Shown here in pieces: positions 32,764-42,173 of a stretch of 64,000 nucleotides of DNA (position 1 is the first letter of the stretch; each line of letters begins with the position of its first letter). A model generated the notes under the pieces. It had not been told where the DNA came from. It saw only the letters and a program-made list of their open reading frames with translations, and searched no databases. Origin of the DNA: an uncultured Cytophagales bacterium (GTDB taxonomy: Bacteria; Bacteroidota; Bacteroidia; Cytophagales; Thermonemataceae); NCBI GenBank assembly GCA_937911505.1, contig CALEMF010000016.1, positions 62,001 to 126,000 on the forward strand. The letters are read 5' to 3'. The translations under genes and the position numbers were made by a program.

Positions 32764-35700
32764 CTATTTTTTCTTCAAAAAGTTCAATCCGCCAAGTCCA
32801 GCAAATATTTTTCTGAAAGCATCTACGTAAAGTGTAAAATAGAGGAATAGTGTCATTAGCCAAATCACCACAATATTAAACAAATAGGTATCTAAATACC
32901 TCCCAAAGAAGTGTTTACGAGGCGCAAGGAAATGCGTACGATAGTCCAACGCAAAGGTATAGCTATGCGGATCGTGATAAATAGGATCCATCTGTTGCAA
33001 TAGCTTTTCTTCATAGATCACTATTTTCTTGCTTTCGTTAGCACCAGTCATCAAATCGTTCAAGCTCTCGTTAAAGTATTCATTCATAGTTTCAGACAGA
33101 TCAGGATCTTGGTCTTTCTGTACTTGCATTGCTCGGTTAGCAGCATTGAACCTATCTCTGTAGTAAATACCTAGCGAATCATAATAGCTATACAGCTCTT
33201 CCGACATCTGTTTGTCAAAGGTGGCCGTAGTTAGCTTCACGGGTAAGTCTTGATAACGGGTAAACTCAGGGCGTATTTTACGCGCGTTTTGGTATTTTCT
33301 GTCTATTCTTTGTTCTCTTACCAACTCTGTTTTGATTAGAGATAAATCTTCTTCTAAGAGCACTTTTGTAGAATCATTGAGATTTCGGGTGTAATTCATA
33401 CAGCGTACTGTCGCACTTTTCATTTCATCTAACCAGTAGCTTCTTCGGTACTCTGCAATACTTTTCTCTTTCTCAAATATATAGTAGGGAGCCATGTAGC
33501 GATTGTCTTTGAACTGATTGACAGCAATAGATTCAAATCCCCATCGAGAAACCATTAAGTCTGCTAAAAGAGGCACTTCTCCTTTGTCGCTAATGGCACT
33601 ATTAAGTTTATCGAAATTAAAAATGATACCACTTAAAATCATTTGTGGAATCAGTATCAAAGGGATGGTAATATAAACGGTTACTACTGAATTGAATGTG
33701 GACGAAATATTAAGTCCTAAAACATTGGCAAAACAAGAGACAGAAAAGAGCACTAACCAATAGGTCAGGTTCATTCCGTCGACGTCCAAAATAGAGTTTC
33801 CAATTAGTACAAATAGGGCGGTTTGAACGGCTGAAAGTGAGAAGAGGATAATCAGCTTTGAGAAGAAATAACTGTGTCGACTCAGGTTAAGGAAAGCTTC
33901 TCTTTTACGTATTTTCCTATCTTTGATAATCTCTTCGGCACTAACCGTAAGTCCCATAAAAAGGGCTACAAGTACACTAATTAAGATATAAGCTGGTATG
34001 TTGTCATTAAAGCGATACACGTACTCGCCAGAAGGATCATTCTGAAAGCGAATAACAAAAGACAACAAGAAGGCCAATAAAGGAGCTTGCAGTAGATTGA
34101 TAAGTACGTATTGTCTGTTACTGATCTTCGAGAGAAAATCACGGGTAGTGAAGACAATCGTTTGTTTGATTTTATTAGGAAGATCAAGGGCTTTTGGTGG
34201 CTTTTCTGTTTCAGTAGGGACAGGAACAATCGATTCGCTCTGATTTTTCATAAAGCGCTCGTTCCATTGCTGGGGCTTTATTTTACGCTGATTGGTATAC
34301 TCTCCTTTTTCAGTAACTACTTGGTCTTCAAGAATGTCAAAAATCTGTTCTGGGTTAACGTTACCACAATTAAAACATTGACCTTCATCAGACTTGGCTT
34401 GATTGGTCTCCTTTTTAAAATATACTACTGCCTCTACTGGATTACCATAATACACTTGATAACCACCTGTATCTAGAATGATCAGCTTATCAAACATTTT
34501 GAAAATGTCTGAAGAGGGTTGGTGAATTACTACAAAAATGAGCTTCCCTTTCAGGGAAAGTTCTTTGAGTAAATCGACTACATTTTCAGAGTCTCTAGAA
34601 GATAACCCAGAGGTAGGTTCGTCTAGGAAAAGTACAACGGGCTCTCTGATCAGTTCTAGGGCAATATTTAGCCTTTTGCGTTGGCCACCACTAATGGTCT
34701 TAGACAGTACACTCCCTACTTTCAGATGCTTAATATGATCTAAGCCTAAATCGGTGAGCGTTTTCATAACGCGTTCCTCTAGGGCTTGTTCGGAGAGTGC
34801 TTTAAAGCAGAGTTTGGTATTATAGTATAGATTTTGGTAAACGGTTAGCTCTTCGATTAACAAATCGTCTTGTGCTACATAGCCAATAATGCCTTGTGAG
34901 TCCTCTTTATCTTCGTGAATGTCGATCCCATTGACGAGTACAGCACCCTGCGTGGGCTTTTCAATCCCTGCCATCACATTTAGGAGGGTAGTTTTACCAG
35001 CACCACTCGCCCCCATAATACCAATGAGCTTCCCAGCACCTTCTGCTACACTTACATCTCGTAAGCCTACGGTACCGTTGCGAAAGCGAAACTCTAGATT
35101 GAGGGCATTAAAAGAGAGTTTTTGTCTTTCTGACTTCGATAAGTAGGAGTTGGTAATATCGCTGTAATAGAAAGAGTCTCCGTATTGTGTTCGTAAAATA
35201 CTACCTCTTGCATACAGGTAAATGGCGTCTTGTTCCATCACGAAGTCGTCTAGCTTTACGTTATCGGTACCTGTGTACTTTACAAAGTACATATCGGCCT
35301 CCTTGATACGCAAAAAGACCAGCTTCCCGTCAAGTGACTCTACTTGTATGTGTTTCATCCCTTCTATATTGGGCATATATCCACTACTTACCGTCAGGAT
35401 TTCTGCATAGGTAAATATTTCGCTAGACTCCTTGACAACAAAATCGCGGATTACCTCGTATACGTTGCTAAGCTGTAGCTCGGCGGCGGCAGTTTCGATC
35501 ACTTCCATCCGTCTTTTGGTAGTGCGCCGATCGCAAGCTACTAGTTCCATCATTTTTACGAGGACTAGTACTTTTTGATCTAAGGTGAGTGACTTATTGA
35601 TTTTTCGACACCTTCCCAATACTTTCACAGCGAACTTTTGAAAAGCTCGGTCCTGCGCTTCTTGGGCCATTTCCTTTTCATCTCCTTTGGGTGAGAGCTT

Positions 35701-35868
35701 AGCTGAGATCTCCTCATACTTAGAAAGGTAAGTATGTACTGCTTCTTGAGCTACATTTTTATTAAAGTATCTCTCTACAAACTGCCTCTCTTTTTCGGAC
35801 GTACCGCCATCTTGCATAGTAGTCATGGCAAATAGCTCGGCGAATGCGTCTAGTATTTCCTCACTCAT
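32764..35868 (-). CDS. ABCG-like ABC transporter (ATPase and permease fused) with TerB-like N-terminal domain
   Basis: 1034 residues. Residues about 1-145 are helical and acidic like TerB/tellurite-resistance domains (DAFAELFAMTTMQDGGTSEKERQF). About 150-250 is a beta-rich segment (ESLDGKLVFLRIKEADMYFVKY). The nucleotide-binding domain has Walker A GASGAGKTT near 289, signature SGGQRKR near 393 and Walker B VVLFLDEPTSG near 411. A cysteine pair (CFNCG) follows. The permease part begins near 590; between its fifth and last helix lies an unusually large soluble loop (about 755-985). It resembles ABCG-type exporters, ATPase first then membrane domain. It sits between siaC and the lipoprotein unit on the same strand. 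Substrate unknown. Confidence 0.87.
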   Translation of the reverse strand: MSEEILDAFAELFAMTTMQDGGTSEKERQFVERYFNKNVAQEAVHTYLSKYEEISAKLSPKGDEKEMAQEAQDRAFQKFAVKVLGRCRKINKSLTLDQKVLVLVKMMELVACDRRTTKRRMEVIETAAAELQLSNVYEVIRDFVVKESSEIFTYAEILTVSSGYMPNIEGMKHIQVESLDGKLVFLRIKEADMYFVKYTGTDNVKLDDFVMEQDAIYLYARGSILRTQYGDSFYYSDITNSYLSKSERQKLSFNALNLEFRFRNGTVGLRDVSVAEGAGKLIGIMGASGAGKTTLLNVMAGIEKPTQGAVLVNGIDIHEDKEDSQGIIGYVAQDDLLIEELTVYQNLYYNTKLCFKALSEQALEERVMKTLTDLGLDHIKHLKVGSVLSKTISGGQRKRLNIALELIREPVVLFLDEPTSGLSSRDSENVVDLLKELSLKGKLIFVVIHQPSSDIFKMFDKLIILDTGGYQVYYGNPVEAVVYFKKETNQAKSDEGQCFNCGNVNPEQIFDILEDQVVTEKGEYTNQRKIKPQQWNERFMKNQSESIVPVPTETEKPPKALDLPNKIKQTIVFTTRDFLSKISNRQYVLINLLQAPLLAFLLSFVIRFQNDPSGEYVYRFNDNIPAYILISVLVALFMGLTVSAEEIIKDRKIRKREAFLNLSRHSYFFSKLIILFSLSAVQTALFVLIGNSILDVDGMNLTYWLVLFSVSCFANVLGLNISSTFNSVVTVYITIPLILIPQMILSGIIFNFDKLNSAISDKGEVPLLADLMVSRWGFESIAVNQFKDNRYMAPYYIFEKEKSIAEYRRSYWLDEMKSATVRCMNYTRNLNDSTKVLLEEDLSLIKTELVREQRIDRKYQNARKIRPEFTRYQDLPVKLTTATFDKQMSEELYSYYDSLGIYYRDRFNAANRAMQVQKDQDPDLSETMNEYFNESLNDLMTGANESKKIVIYEEKLLQQMDPIYHDPHSYTFALDYRTHFLAPRKHFFGRYLDTYLFNIVVIWLMTLFLYFTLYVDAFRKIFAGLGGLNFLKKK

Positions 35869-35948
35869 AGAAGGGTATAGTCAAATGAATGATCAGTTTG
35901 ACTAAGGTTAAGTTTTAATAAAAGCCTAAATGGCTATATGTAATAATA

Positions 35949-36311
35949 TTAGTAAGTTTTAAACTCAAAAGGAACGTCTACTAAATCAGCAAACTCAGTA
36001 CCTGCTTCTGACATATCTTCATCATCTTCGTGGTAATACCAAGAGATTTTCGTACCTGTCACGTCTTCTAACTTAGAGAGTATATCTAAAATTAGCTTGG
36101 AAGAAGCGGTATTAAAATACTCTAGCTTGAAGGTAAAGAGTGTTTCGGAATTAGGCGACTGTCCGTAGGATTCTAACCATTCCAATACAGGCTTGTAAAA
36201 TTCAGCCGCATCTTCTGGTAGGGAGCGTCCTGAGATTTCAAATATGGAGTTCTCTTTATCTAAGATAATTTTTGGACTTTCCTCAGTGCCTTCTAAATTG
36301 ATGATTTCCAT
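35949..36311 (-). CDS. SiaC-family regulatory phosphoprotein (DUF1987), copy 2
   Basis: 120 residues. The predicted phosphorylation site is Thr68 in EYFNTASSKLILDIL, the same number as in Pseudomonas SiaC; the acidic YHEDDEDMSEAGTEFADL near 95-112 is family-typical. Paralogue of the protein at 9683. Known family role: phosphorylated by SiaB, dephosphorylated by the PP2C phosphatase SiaA, and able to bind an output protein only in one state. Here kinase (36385) and a PP2C phosphatase (37051) lie directly upstream, so the full switch is encoded together; the output partner is unknown, no GGDEF protein being present in the window. Confidence 0.88.
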   Translation of the reverse strand: MEIINLEGTEESPKIILDKENSIFEISGRSLPEDAAEFYKPVLEWLESYGQSPNSETLFTFKLEYFNTASSKLILDILSKLEDVTGTKISWYYHEDDEDMSEAGTEFADLVDVPFEFKTY

Positions 36312-36384
36312 ACACTTATATAATAATTTTTTTTCCTAAAAAAACGGTAAAGGTTTAATGTAAATAAATTGTTGATCTAAGGTT

Positions 36385-36942
36385 TTAATCACCACCTGCT
36401 CTTGGAACCACAGTTCTTAGGGCAAAGAAAGAGAATTCGTCGTTGATAGGTTCAAAGTTGTATTCTAGTTTCTCACCAGATTTTCTGGCCATATCTACAA
36501 AACCCAATCCAGCTCCCCCTTTATCCGATAGCTCTCCTCCTTTTAGGATTTCTTTATAAAGTCCTTTTAGGCCATCTTTATCTAGAGAGTTCACCTTGTC
36601 GAGTTTAGTTTGGATACGTTCTATAACGGGATTACGAACAGGATTACCCGAAGTGATAATGTATTCGTTTGCTTGCTTACCCAACATAAAGATTGCGTTG
36701 TTTCTGAGTCCATCATCGTCTTTTTCATTGAGGTCTTCCGCATGTTTTACAATATTTTGTAAGCACTCTACCATCACGTTAAAAACTTTTCGCTTTGTAC
36801 TAGCTGACTCCCCAATGGAGTCCATGTTTCTTTCTGCCATGGCTAGCACAGATTTGGTAATCTCTTGGGTAAACTCTCCTTCATAAACAATGATGAGATT
36901 ATGCGCCAACATGGTTTTGTGCAACTCATAAACATACTTCAT
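36385..36942 (-). CDS. SiaB-family protein kinase (DUF6272), copy 2
   Basis: 185 residues, GHKL ATPase fold. N-box in VMVECLQNIVKHAED (Glu, Asn) and glycine box SDKGGAGLGFVDMARKSG near 137-154. Expected to phosphorylate the SiaC protein encoded 73 bases downstream. It is paralogous to the gene at 10064. It lies between the PP2C phosphatase gene and siaC, in the order phosphatase-kinase-target. Confidence 0.86.
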   Translation of the reverse strand: MKYVYELHKTMLAHNLIIVYEGEFTQEITKSVLAMAERNMDSIGESASTKRKVFNVMVECLQNIVKHAEDLNEKDDDGLRNNAIFMLGKQANEYIITSGNPVRNPVIERIQTKLDKVNSLDKDGLKGLYKEILKGGELSDKGGAGLGFVDMARKSGEKLEYNFEPINDEFSFFALRTVVPRAGGD

Positions 36943-36974
36943 AATATCTTGTTCTTTTTAATGAATTGTAAGGG

Positions 36975-36993
36975 GCTTAATTAAGGATTAAGC
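36975..36993. repeat. Small inverted repeat between phosphatase and siaB genes
   Basis: GCTTAAT (36975-36981) and ATTAAGC (36987-36993) with a 5-base spacer. The minus-strand side lacks a U-tract, so it is more likely an operator or a leader hairpin than a terminator. Confidence 0.3.
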
Positions 36994-37050
36994 GTAATTT
37001 TGGGCGTTAAATTAGTACTATTTTCTTAAAATTAAAATTTTGCTCAAGAT

Positions 37051-40000
37051 TTAAAATTTAATACCAATCGCAAGAATATCGTCGATTTGTTTTACTTCTC
37101 CCCCTTTTGTCCAATCACTTAGTTGGTCTTCAAATGTACGATTCAAGTCTGACATAGTAGCATTCAAATGACTTTTCATGATTTCTCTGATCCTTTTAGG
37201 GGAGAATTTTCGGTTATCAGGTCCTCCAAACTGATCAGGTAAGCCATCTGAGAACAGCAAAGCAAAATCGCCTTCTTTGTATTGGATAGTTATATTATCA
37301 AAATTAGTACGGTTACGGTACTGCGCACCTCCAATAGGGAATTTATTTCCTTTCACTTCTTCTAGCTCAGCTTTATCGAGATGTAAGTAGTACAGTGGTC
37401 GATGCGCCCCAGCGTATTCTAGTTGTTTTGCCTTTAAGTCTACCTTACAAAGAGAAATATCCATTCCATCTTTCGTAGCAGAGTCGCCCGTATCTTGCCG
37501 CAGTGTTCTTGTTACTTGTTCGTCCAGCGTATCCAAAATTTCTCCTGCTGTGGGATTTTTGCGCGTATCAATAATATTATTTAATAGGAAGTAGCCAATC
37601 AGTGACATCAAGGCACCTGGTACACCATGTCCAGTACAGTCTACACAAGCAACATATACGTTGCCGTTCTTCTCCACTAGCCAAGGGAAGTCACCACTTA
37701 CTACATCTTTAGGTTTAAACATAATGAAAGAGTCACTAAAGAAGCGTTGCAGAATATCAGTATCAGGCATGATGGCCTCTTGAATACGCTTGGCGTAGTT
37801 GATACTGTCTGTGATTTTCTTGTTGGTATCTTGAAGTTGTTGTTCTTGAAGTTTACGTTCTGTAATATCGTGTGCTACGATCAAAACTGATTCCATAGAA
37901 CCATCTTCGTTGAACTCAGGGATACCATTTACCTGCATAATCCGCTCTCCAATCACAGAGGGGAATTCCATTTCGTAAGAGTGCTTGCTTGTTCTTCTCT
38001 CTACAATCTGTATGGTACTTAGCCAGCTATTAATTACTGGTTCGGGGAGTAAATCGGTACTCAAAGATTTTTGTAGGAACTGATCTTTGTTCTTTCCAGT
38101 GTAGTTTTCAATCGTTGGATTAATGTAGAAAACTTTTCCTTCTTTATTCATCCGTGTGATCAAGTCAGGCGAATTCTCTGAAAGAGCCTGCATTTGACCT
38201 CTCATCCGCTCTTCTTTCTCTGCACGTCTTCTTTCTGTAATATCTCGGATATTCAATACAATACCATTGATGACCGGGTCAGCGAGTAGGTTGGTTCCAG
38301 TGGCTTCTAGCCAGATGCTTTCGCCTGACTTCTTCCGATAGCTAAACTGAATGGTAATACGCTCGTCTGGATACCTACGTAGGTCTTCAAACATCTTCTT
38401 ATAGGCTTCTACGCCTTGCTCGATGTGTACAATGTCGTCTGTACCGATCATTTCTTCTGCTTCGTACCCCAAGATTTTCTCTACCGAAGGGGAGATATAG
38501 CGAATCGTACCATCTTCTTCATAAATGGTAATTACCTCAGAGGCATTCTCTAGTAGAATCTGTGTTTTACGCTGCTCGTTTTCCACCTGTTGAATTTGGA
38601 ACTCTAGTTCCTTGTTGGATTTTTCTAGCTGTTCCTGCGTCATGGCCATCTCACGGGCATTTTGCTGCAGTGTTACCTCACGTTCTTTTAGATCTTGGTT
38701 GAGCTGCTCTGATTCAGTCAGTAGCTTTCTAGTACGTGTAGTTACCCGAATATTAAAGATGGTACGCGCGATAATCTCACTAATTTCTTCTACGAATTTT
38801 ACTTCACGAGCGCTAAATCGCTCAAAGCCTGCTAGCTCTATCACCCCGTATACTTCTGTGTCGTTTGTTACTAGTGGTGTGATGAGGATACACTCTGGTT
38901 TATTTTCACCCAAAAGCCCAGAGGTGATGGTCATATAGTCTTCTGGAATTTCTGTTCTCAGGATAGTATCCCGTTCAATGGCCGCTTGTCCTACCAGTCC
39001 TTCAGCAAACTTAAATTTAGCTTCAAGGTATTTCTTTTTGTTATAGGCATGGCTCGCTACCATTTCGATGGTAAGTTCATCCATCTTCCTAAAATCTTCT
39101 CCCATCACTACATAGAAGGCTCCCTGTACGGCATTGACTTTTTTGACTACATAAGCTAAGATTTGCTCTCCTAGTTCTGCCAGTTCGTTGGTAGAGCGAA
39201 GGATGTCACCTATTTCTGCTACCCCTGTTACAATCCAGTTACGTTCATCGTCGGCCTGTGCCGAATTCAAGATACTATTCCGCATCGAAATAAGTGCATT
39301 TCCTAGAATGTCTTTTTCACTGGCTGGTTTAAACTCAGCATCAAAGTCTTTATCTCCAATACGGCGCGCAAAACTAGCGGTATTGTACAGGTTTTGTACC
39401 AAGTCGTTGATTTGCTTGGTCATCTGGCCTATTTCATCTTCAGAAGACTGATCCAAGCGTGGCGGCAGCTCTCCTCTTCCTAGTGCACTCACTGTCTCTT
39501 TCAGTGCACCCAACGGACGGGTAAGGAACTGAGAAAATATAATCCCTATGATAAAGGCCGCTAAGATGGTAATTCCTCCTGCTACTAAGAATCTAAAGAG
39601 GAGTCCATCCATAGGAGCATAAATCTCTGAGGTATCTATTTTTACCACTACGCCCCAGTCAAGCGAAGGAATATACCTGGTAACGGCAAGGGTGTTTTCG
39701 TTACGATAGTCGGATGCTTCTACTACGACACGTTCTCCAGTTACCGCTTGCTCAATGGCATAGTTAAGTTTGGTATCTCCAACAATACCTGCCTCTCTAA
39801 GTCCTTTTACTTGTGCGCTATCAGGGCTATGTCGAAGTGTGCTGAGGTATTTTACTTTATTGTTTTCTTGGGTTTGTACAATTAGAATCTCTCCAGAGTT
39901 TCCTAGCCCTGTTCTGTCTTGTGACAGACTATCAATTTTACGCATATCAATCTCATAGACTAATACGCCAATATTATCTAGGGAAGTAGTCTCTGGATCG

Positions 40001-40680
40001 ATACGCTTTACTGGTGCATAGGCGAGAATTACAGCCTTGTTACTTTGTATGAACACCTTACTAAAGTAGGTAGAATCTACCTTACCTTTCGCAACAACGT
40101 TGAAGTCGGTAGCATTTTCCTTAAATAGGCTGCCAGCTTCTTGAGGGGTATTACTTGTATCGGCAATCTCTACTACTTTTCCCTCTGTATCCAAGAGGTA
40201 GATATTGCTAAGCCCATATACAGATTGTATTGTTTGAATAGCGTTGTCTATCTCTTCTTTGCGCTCGTTGAAGGTAAGTTGCTCTAACTGGTTGGTGAAG
40301 GCTTCACTAAGACTATCTTCAGAGCCAAACCCTATTTCTTCTGCTACGTTGTCAGTTGTATCTAACTCTAATGCATACAAGTCATACTCATCTTGGTTGT
40401 AATTATCATAAGGGGAAACAATAGCTTCTAAATCTTCTAGCTTATTCTTGATTACATTGAGTTGCTGCCCCATTTCTATACCCGACTGTATCTCACTAAA
40501 AAACGTTTTAATCTTTTGCACTTTTACATCTGCAATGGCTTGCATTTGGCCTACGTAACGTTCCTTAATGGTTCCTTTACTTTCTTCAAAAGCAATTATA
40601 CTGACGGCTGCTACTGAAATGAGTACCAACAACAGTACGATAAGGGTAATCTTTGTTCCTATCTTCGCTCTATTAAACAT
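37051..40680 (-). CDS. Membrane sensor PP2C/SpoIIE phosphatase (Cache-HAMP-GAF-PAS-PAS-SpoIIE), SiaA-like
   Basis: 1209 residues. Membrane helix at 10-30, extracytoplasmic dCache-like sensor about 31-355, second helix about 361-385, HAMP about 386-440 (TRPLGALKETVSALGRGELPP), GAF about 490-650, coiled coil about 655-705, two PAS domains about 708-825 and 828-955, and a C-terminal SpoIIE/PP2C phosphatase about 965-1209. Metal-binding aspartates are kept: SGDF, VDCTGHGVPGALMS, FSDGLPDQFGG and the final DDILAIGI; the usual SGDFYW reads SGDFPW. It should dephosphorylate a Ser/Thr phosphoprotein, most simply the SiaC encoded two genes downstream, in response to an external ligand. First of the phosphatase-kinase-target trio. 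Confidence 0.92.
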   Translation of the reverse strand: MFNRAKIGTKITLIVLLLVLISVAAVSIIAFEESKGTIKERYVGQMQAIADVKVQKIKTFFSEIQSGIEMGQQLNVIKNKLEDLEAIVSPYDNYNQDEYDLYALELDTTDNVAEEIGFGSEDSLSEAFTNQLEQLTFNERKEEIDNAIQTIQSVYGLSNIYLLDTEGKVVEIADTSNTPQEAGSLFKENATDFNVVAKGKVDSTYFSKVFIQSNKAVILAYAPVKRIDPETTSLDNIGVLVYEIDMRKIDSLSQDRTGLGNSGEILIVQTQENNKVKYLSTLRHSPDSAQVKGLREAGIVGDTKLNYAIEQAVTGERVVVEASDYRNENTLAVTRYIPSLDWGVVVKIDTSEIYAPMDGLLFRFLVAGGITILAAFIIGIIFSQFLTRPLGALKETVSALGRGELPPRLDQSSEDEIGQMTKQINDLVQNLYNTASFARRIGDKDFDAEFKPASEKDILGNALISMRNSILNSAQADDERNWIVTGVAEIGDILRSTNELAELGEQILAYVVKKVNAVQGAFYVVMGEDFRKMDELTIEMVASHAYNKKKYLEAKFKFAEGLVGQAAIERDTILRTEIPEDYMTITSGLLGENKPECILITPLVTNDTEVYGVIELAGFERFSAREVKFVEEISEIIARTIFNIRVTTRTRKLLTESEQLNQDLKEREVTLQQNAREMAMTQEQLEKSNKELEFQIQQVENEQRKTQILLENASEVITIYEEDGTIRYISPSVEKILGYEAEEMIGTDDIVHIEQGVEAYKKMFEDLRRYPDERITIQFSYRKKSGESIWLEATGTNLLADPVINGIVLNIRDITERRRAEKEERMRGQMQALSENSPDLITRMNKEGKVFYINPTIENYTGKNKDQFLQKSLSTDLLPEPVINSWLSTIQIVERRTSKHSYEMEFPSVIGERIMQVNGIPEFNEDGSMESVLIVAHDITERKLQEQQLQDTNKKITDSINYAKRIQEAIMPDTDILQRFFSDSFIMFKPKDVVSGDFPWLVEKNGNVYVACVDCTGHGVPGALMSLIGYFLLNNIIDTRKNPTAGEILDTLDEQVTRTLRQDTGDSATKDGMDISLCKVDLKAKQLEYAGAHRPLYYLHLDKAELEEVKGNKFPIGGAQYRNRTNFDNITIQYKEGDFALLFSDGLPDQFGGPDNRKFSPKRIREIMKSHLNATMSDLNRTFEDQLSDWTKGGEVKQIDDILAIGIKF

Positions 40681-40691
40681 AGCTACAAGCT

Positions 40692-41522
40692 TTATTCTTC
40701 TACATTAATTGGGTGGGTAGCTAGATGTGCTGCTAGCAAATCAGCCACTTTTTCAATGTATAATTTATGATTTTCTTTGATCTTTTCAAAAGAAGCCACT
40801 TCTATCACTCCCAGTGTTTCTTTTTCTTCCCTTCTAATGGGCGCAATAATTAAGTAACGCGGGGAAGTATTGCCCAGCCCTGATACGACTGTCATATACC
40901 CTTCTGGTATGCTATTAATGAGTACTGTTTTACCATCCTTGGCTACTTGGCCAGCCAATCCTTCTCCAAACTCATACATGACCTTCTGGCTATCTGGGGT
41001 ATGGTAAGCATAGCCCGCCTCTAACTCTATAAACTGGAGTCCATGCTTAGAAGTAGCAACATAGATGGCTCCTTGGGCTGCTTGTATATGGCTACAAATA
41101 TGTGAGAGGGTTTCATTGAGTACTTTCTTGGTATTAAAGGCGTGGCTTTCAATCAAATCCTTTACTTTTCGCACCTCTTTTTCTGCTACATTTTCGCTTT
41201 CTTCATCTACCTCTACTTCTCTGGTAGTACCATCTTCATTTCTTTCTACATATACTACTTTGGCCTTATTTCCCTTTACAAAATAGCGTGACCCAAGTAT
41301 TTGGAACATCACTGCTAGCAATCCCATAGAAAAACCTATTCCTACGAATACGCTTATGTTAACGGCTACGGGAGTTACTTTTGCTTTTTGGTTAATGTCT
41401 AAAATACCAAGGGCTTGTGCGATATCTTCTTCTAGTGTATAAAGGTCGTAAGCGACTTTTGCCATCGCTACGATGAAAAGTATAATGAAGACAATGCTTA
41501 AGGTTTTATAGAGTACTCTCAT
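40692..41522 (-). CDS. Membrane-anchored GAF-domain protein
   Basis: 276 residues. Two membrane helices (about 7-25 and 55-80; VFVGIGFSMGLLAVMFQIL), then a short acidic segment and a GAF domain (about 130-265). The GAF resembles that of the adjacent phosphatase: EFGEGLAGQVAKDGKTVLINSIPEGYMTVVSGLG against KFAEGLVGQAAIERDTILRTEIPEDYMTITSGLL, so the two probably share an ancestor or ligand class. No catalytic output domain. It lies 11 bases upstream of the phosphatase gene and 3 bases downstream of cheB-like, within one transcript. Confidence 0.82.
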   Translation of the reverse strand: MRVLYKTLSIVFIILFIVAMAKVAYDLYTLEEDIAQALGILDINQKAKVTPVAVNISVFVGIGFSMGLLAVMFQILGSRYFVKGNKAKVVYVERNEDGTTREVEVDEESENVAEKEVRKVKDLIESHAFNTKKVLNETLSHICSHIQAAQGAIYVATSKHGLQFIELEAGYAYHTPDSQKVMYEFGEGLAGQVAKDGKTVLINSIPEGYMTVVSGLGNTSPRYLIIAPIRREEKETLGVIEVASFEKIKENHKLYIEKVADLLAAHLATHPINVEE

Positions 41523-41525
41523 GGT

Positions 41526-42122
41526 TTATGCCACGTATTGTTTATGTAAGGTAAGTAAAAAATTGATAATTTGATTAGTTTTATAAGTATAGTCTACAGA
41601 AGTAATATCTAAGGCAGCCTTGGGCATGGTATCGATAAGGCATTCGGCAGGGTCTTGAATTAAGGTGATTCCTCCTCGCTCGTGGATGTATTTCATCCCT
41701 ATTGCTCCATCTTTATTGGCGCCTGACAATAGTACACCAATGAGCTTGTTTCTAAATACATAAGCAGCCGTCTGAAAGGTAATGTCTATCGCAGGGCGAG
41801 AGTTGTTGACCATTTCTTCGGTAGACATCGTAAAGGTATTCCCCAGCTCTACAGCCAAGTGATAGTTGGCAGGAGCCAGATAGATCCCTCCTCTTCTGAT
41901 ACTTTCTTTGTCTTCTGGCTCTTCTATTACTTTAGCACTTTTAATATTCAACGCTTCTACGAAGCCTGTTCGTACATGCTTAAGTCGATGTAAGCACATA
42001 ATGATGGGGATGGGAAATTTCTCAGGAAGTGCTTGTAAAATAGCACTGATCACTTGAAAGCTCCCGGCTGAACCACCTATTACAATGGCTTTGTACTGAC
42101 TATGTAGATGTTCTTGGTTCAT
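41526..42122 (-). CDS. CheB-type methylesterase domain protein without receiver domain
   Basis: 198 residues, corresponding only to the CheB catalytic domain. The triad is Ser18 (GGSAGS), His45 (CLHR) and Asp138 (GANKDGA). The response-regulator domain that normally gates CheB is missing, and no methyl-accepting chemoreceptor or CheA is encoded nearby. Such stand-alone CheB proteins occur with CheR in Bacteroidota signalling loci. It may demethylate or deamidate glutamyl residues of a non-chemotaxis target, perhaps the neighbouring sensor. 51 bases from cheR, 3 bases from the GAF gene. Confidence 0.88.
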   Translation of the reverse strand: MNQEHLHSQYKAIVIGGSAGSFQVISAILQALPEKFPIPIIMCLHRLKHVRTGFVEALNIKSAKVIEEPEDKESIRRGGIYLAPANYHLAVELGNTFTMSTEEMVNNSRPAIDITFQTAAYVFRNKLIGVLLSGANKDGAIGMKYIHERGGITLIQDPAECLIDTMPKAALDITSVDYTYKTNQIINFLLTLHKQYVA

Positions 42123-42173
42123 TCAAATTTACTCGAAAAAAAGCTTAAAGATTGAGACATTTGTACAGGTGTT

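Noticed and set aside
35923-35935. Small hairpin (AGCC/GGCT) after siaC copy 2
   Set aside because: Only a 4-5 bp stem with a modest U-run; too weak to call a terminator.
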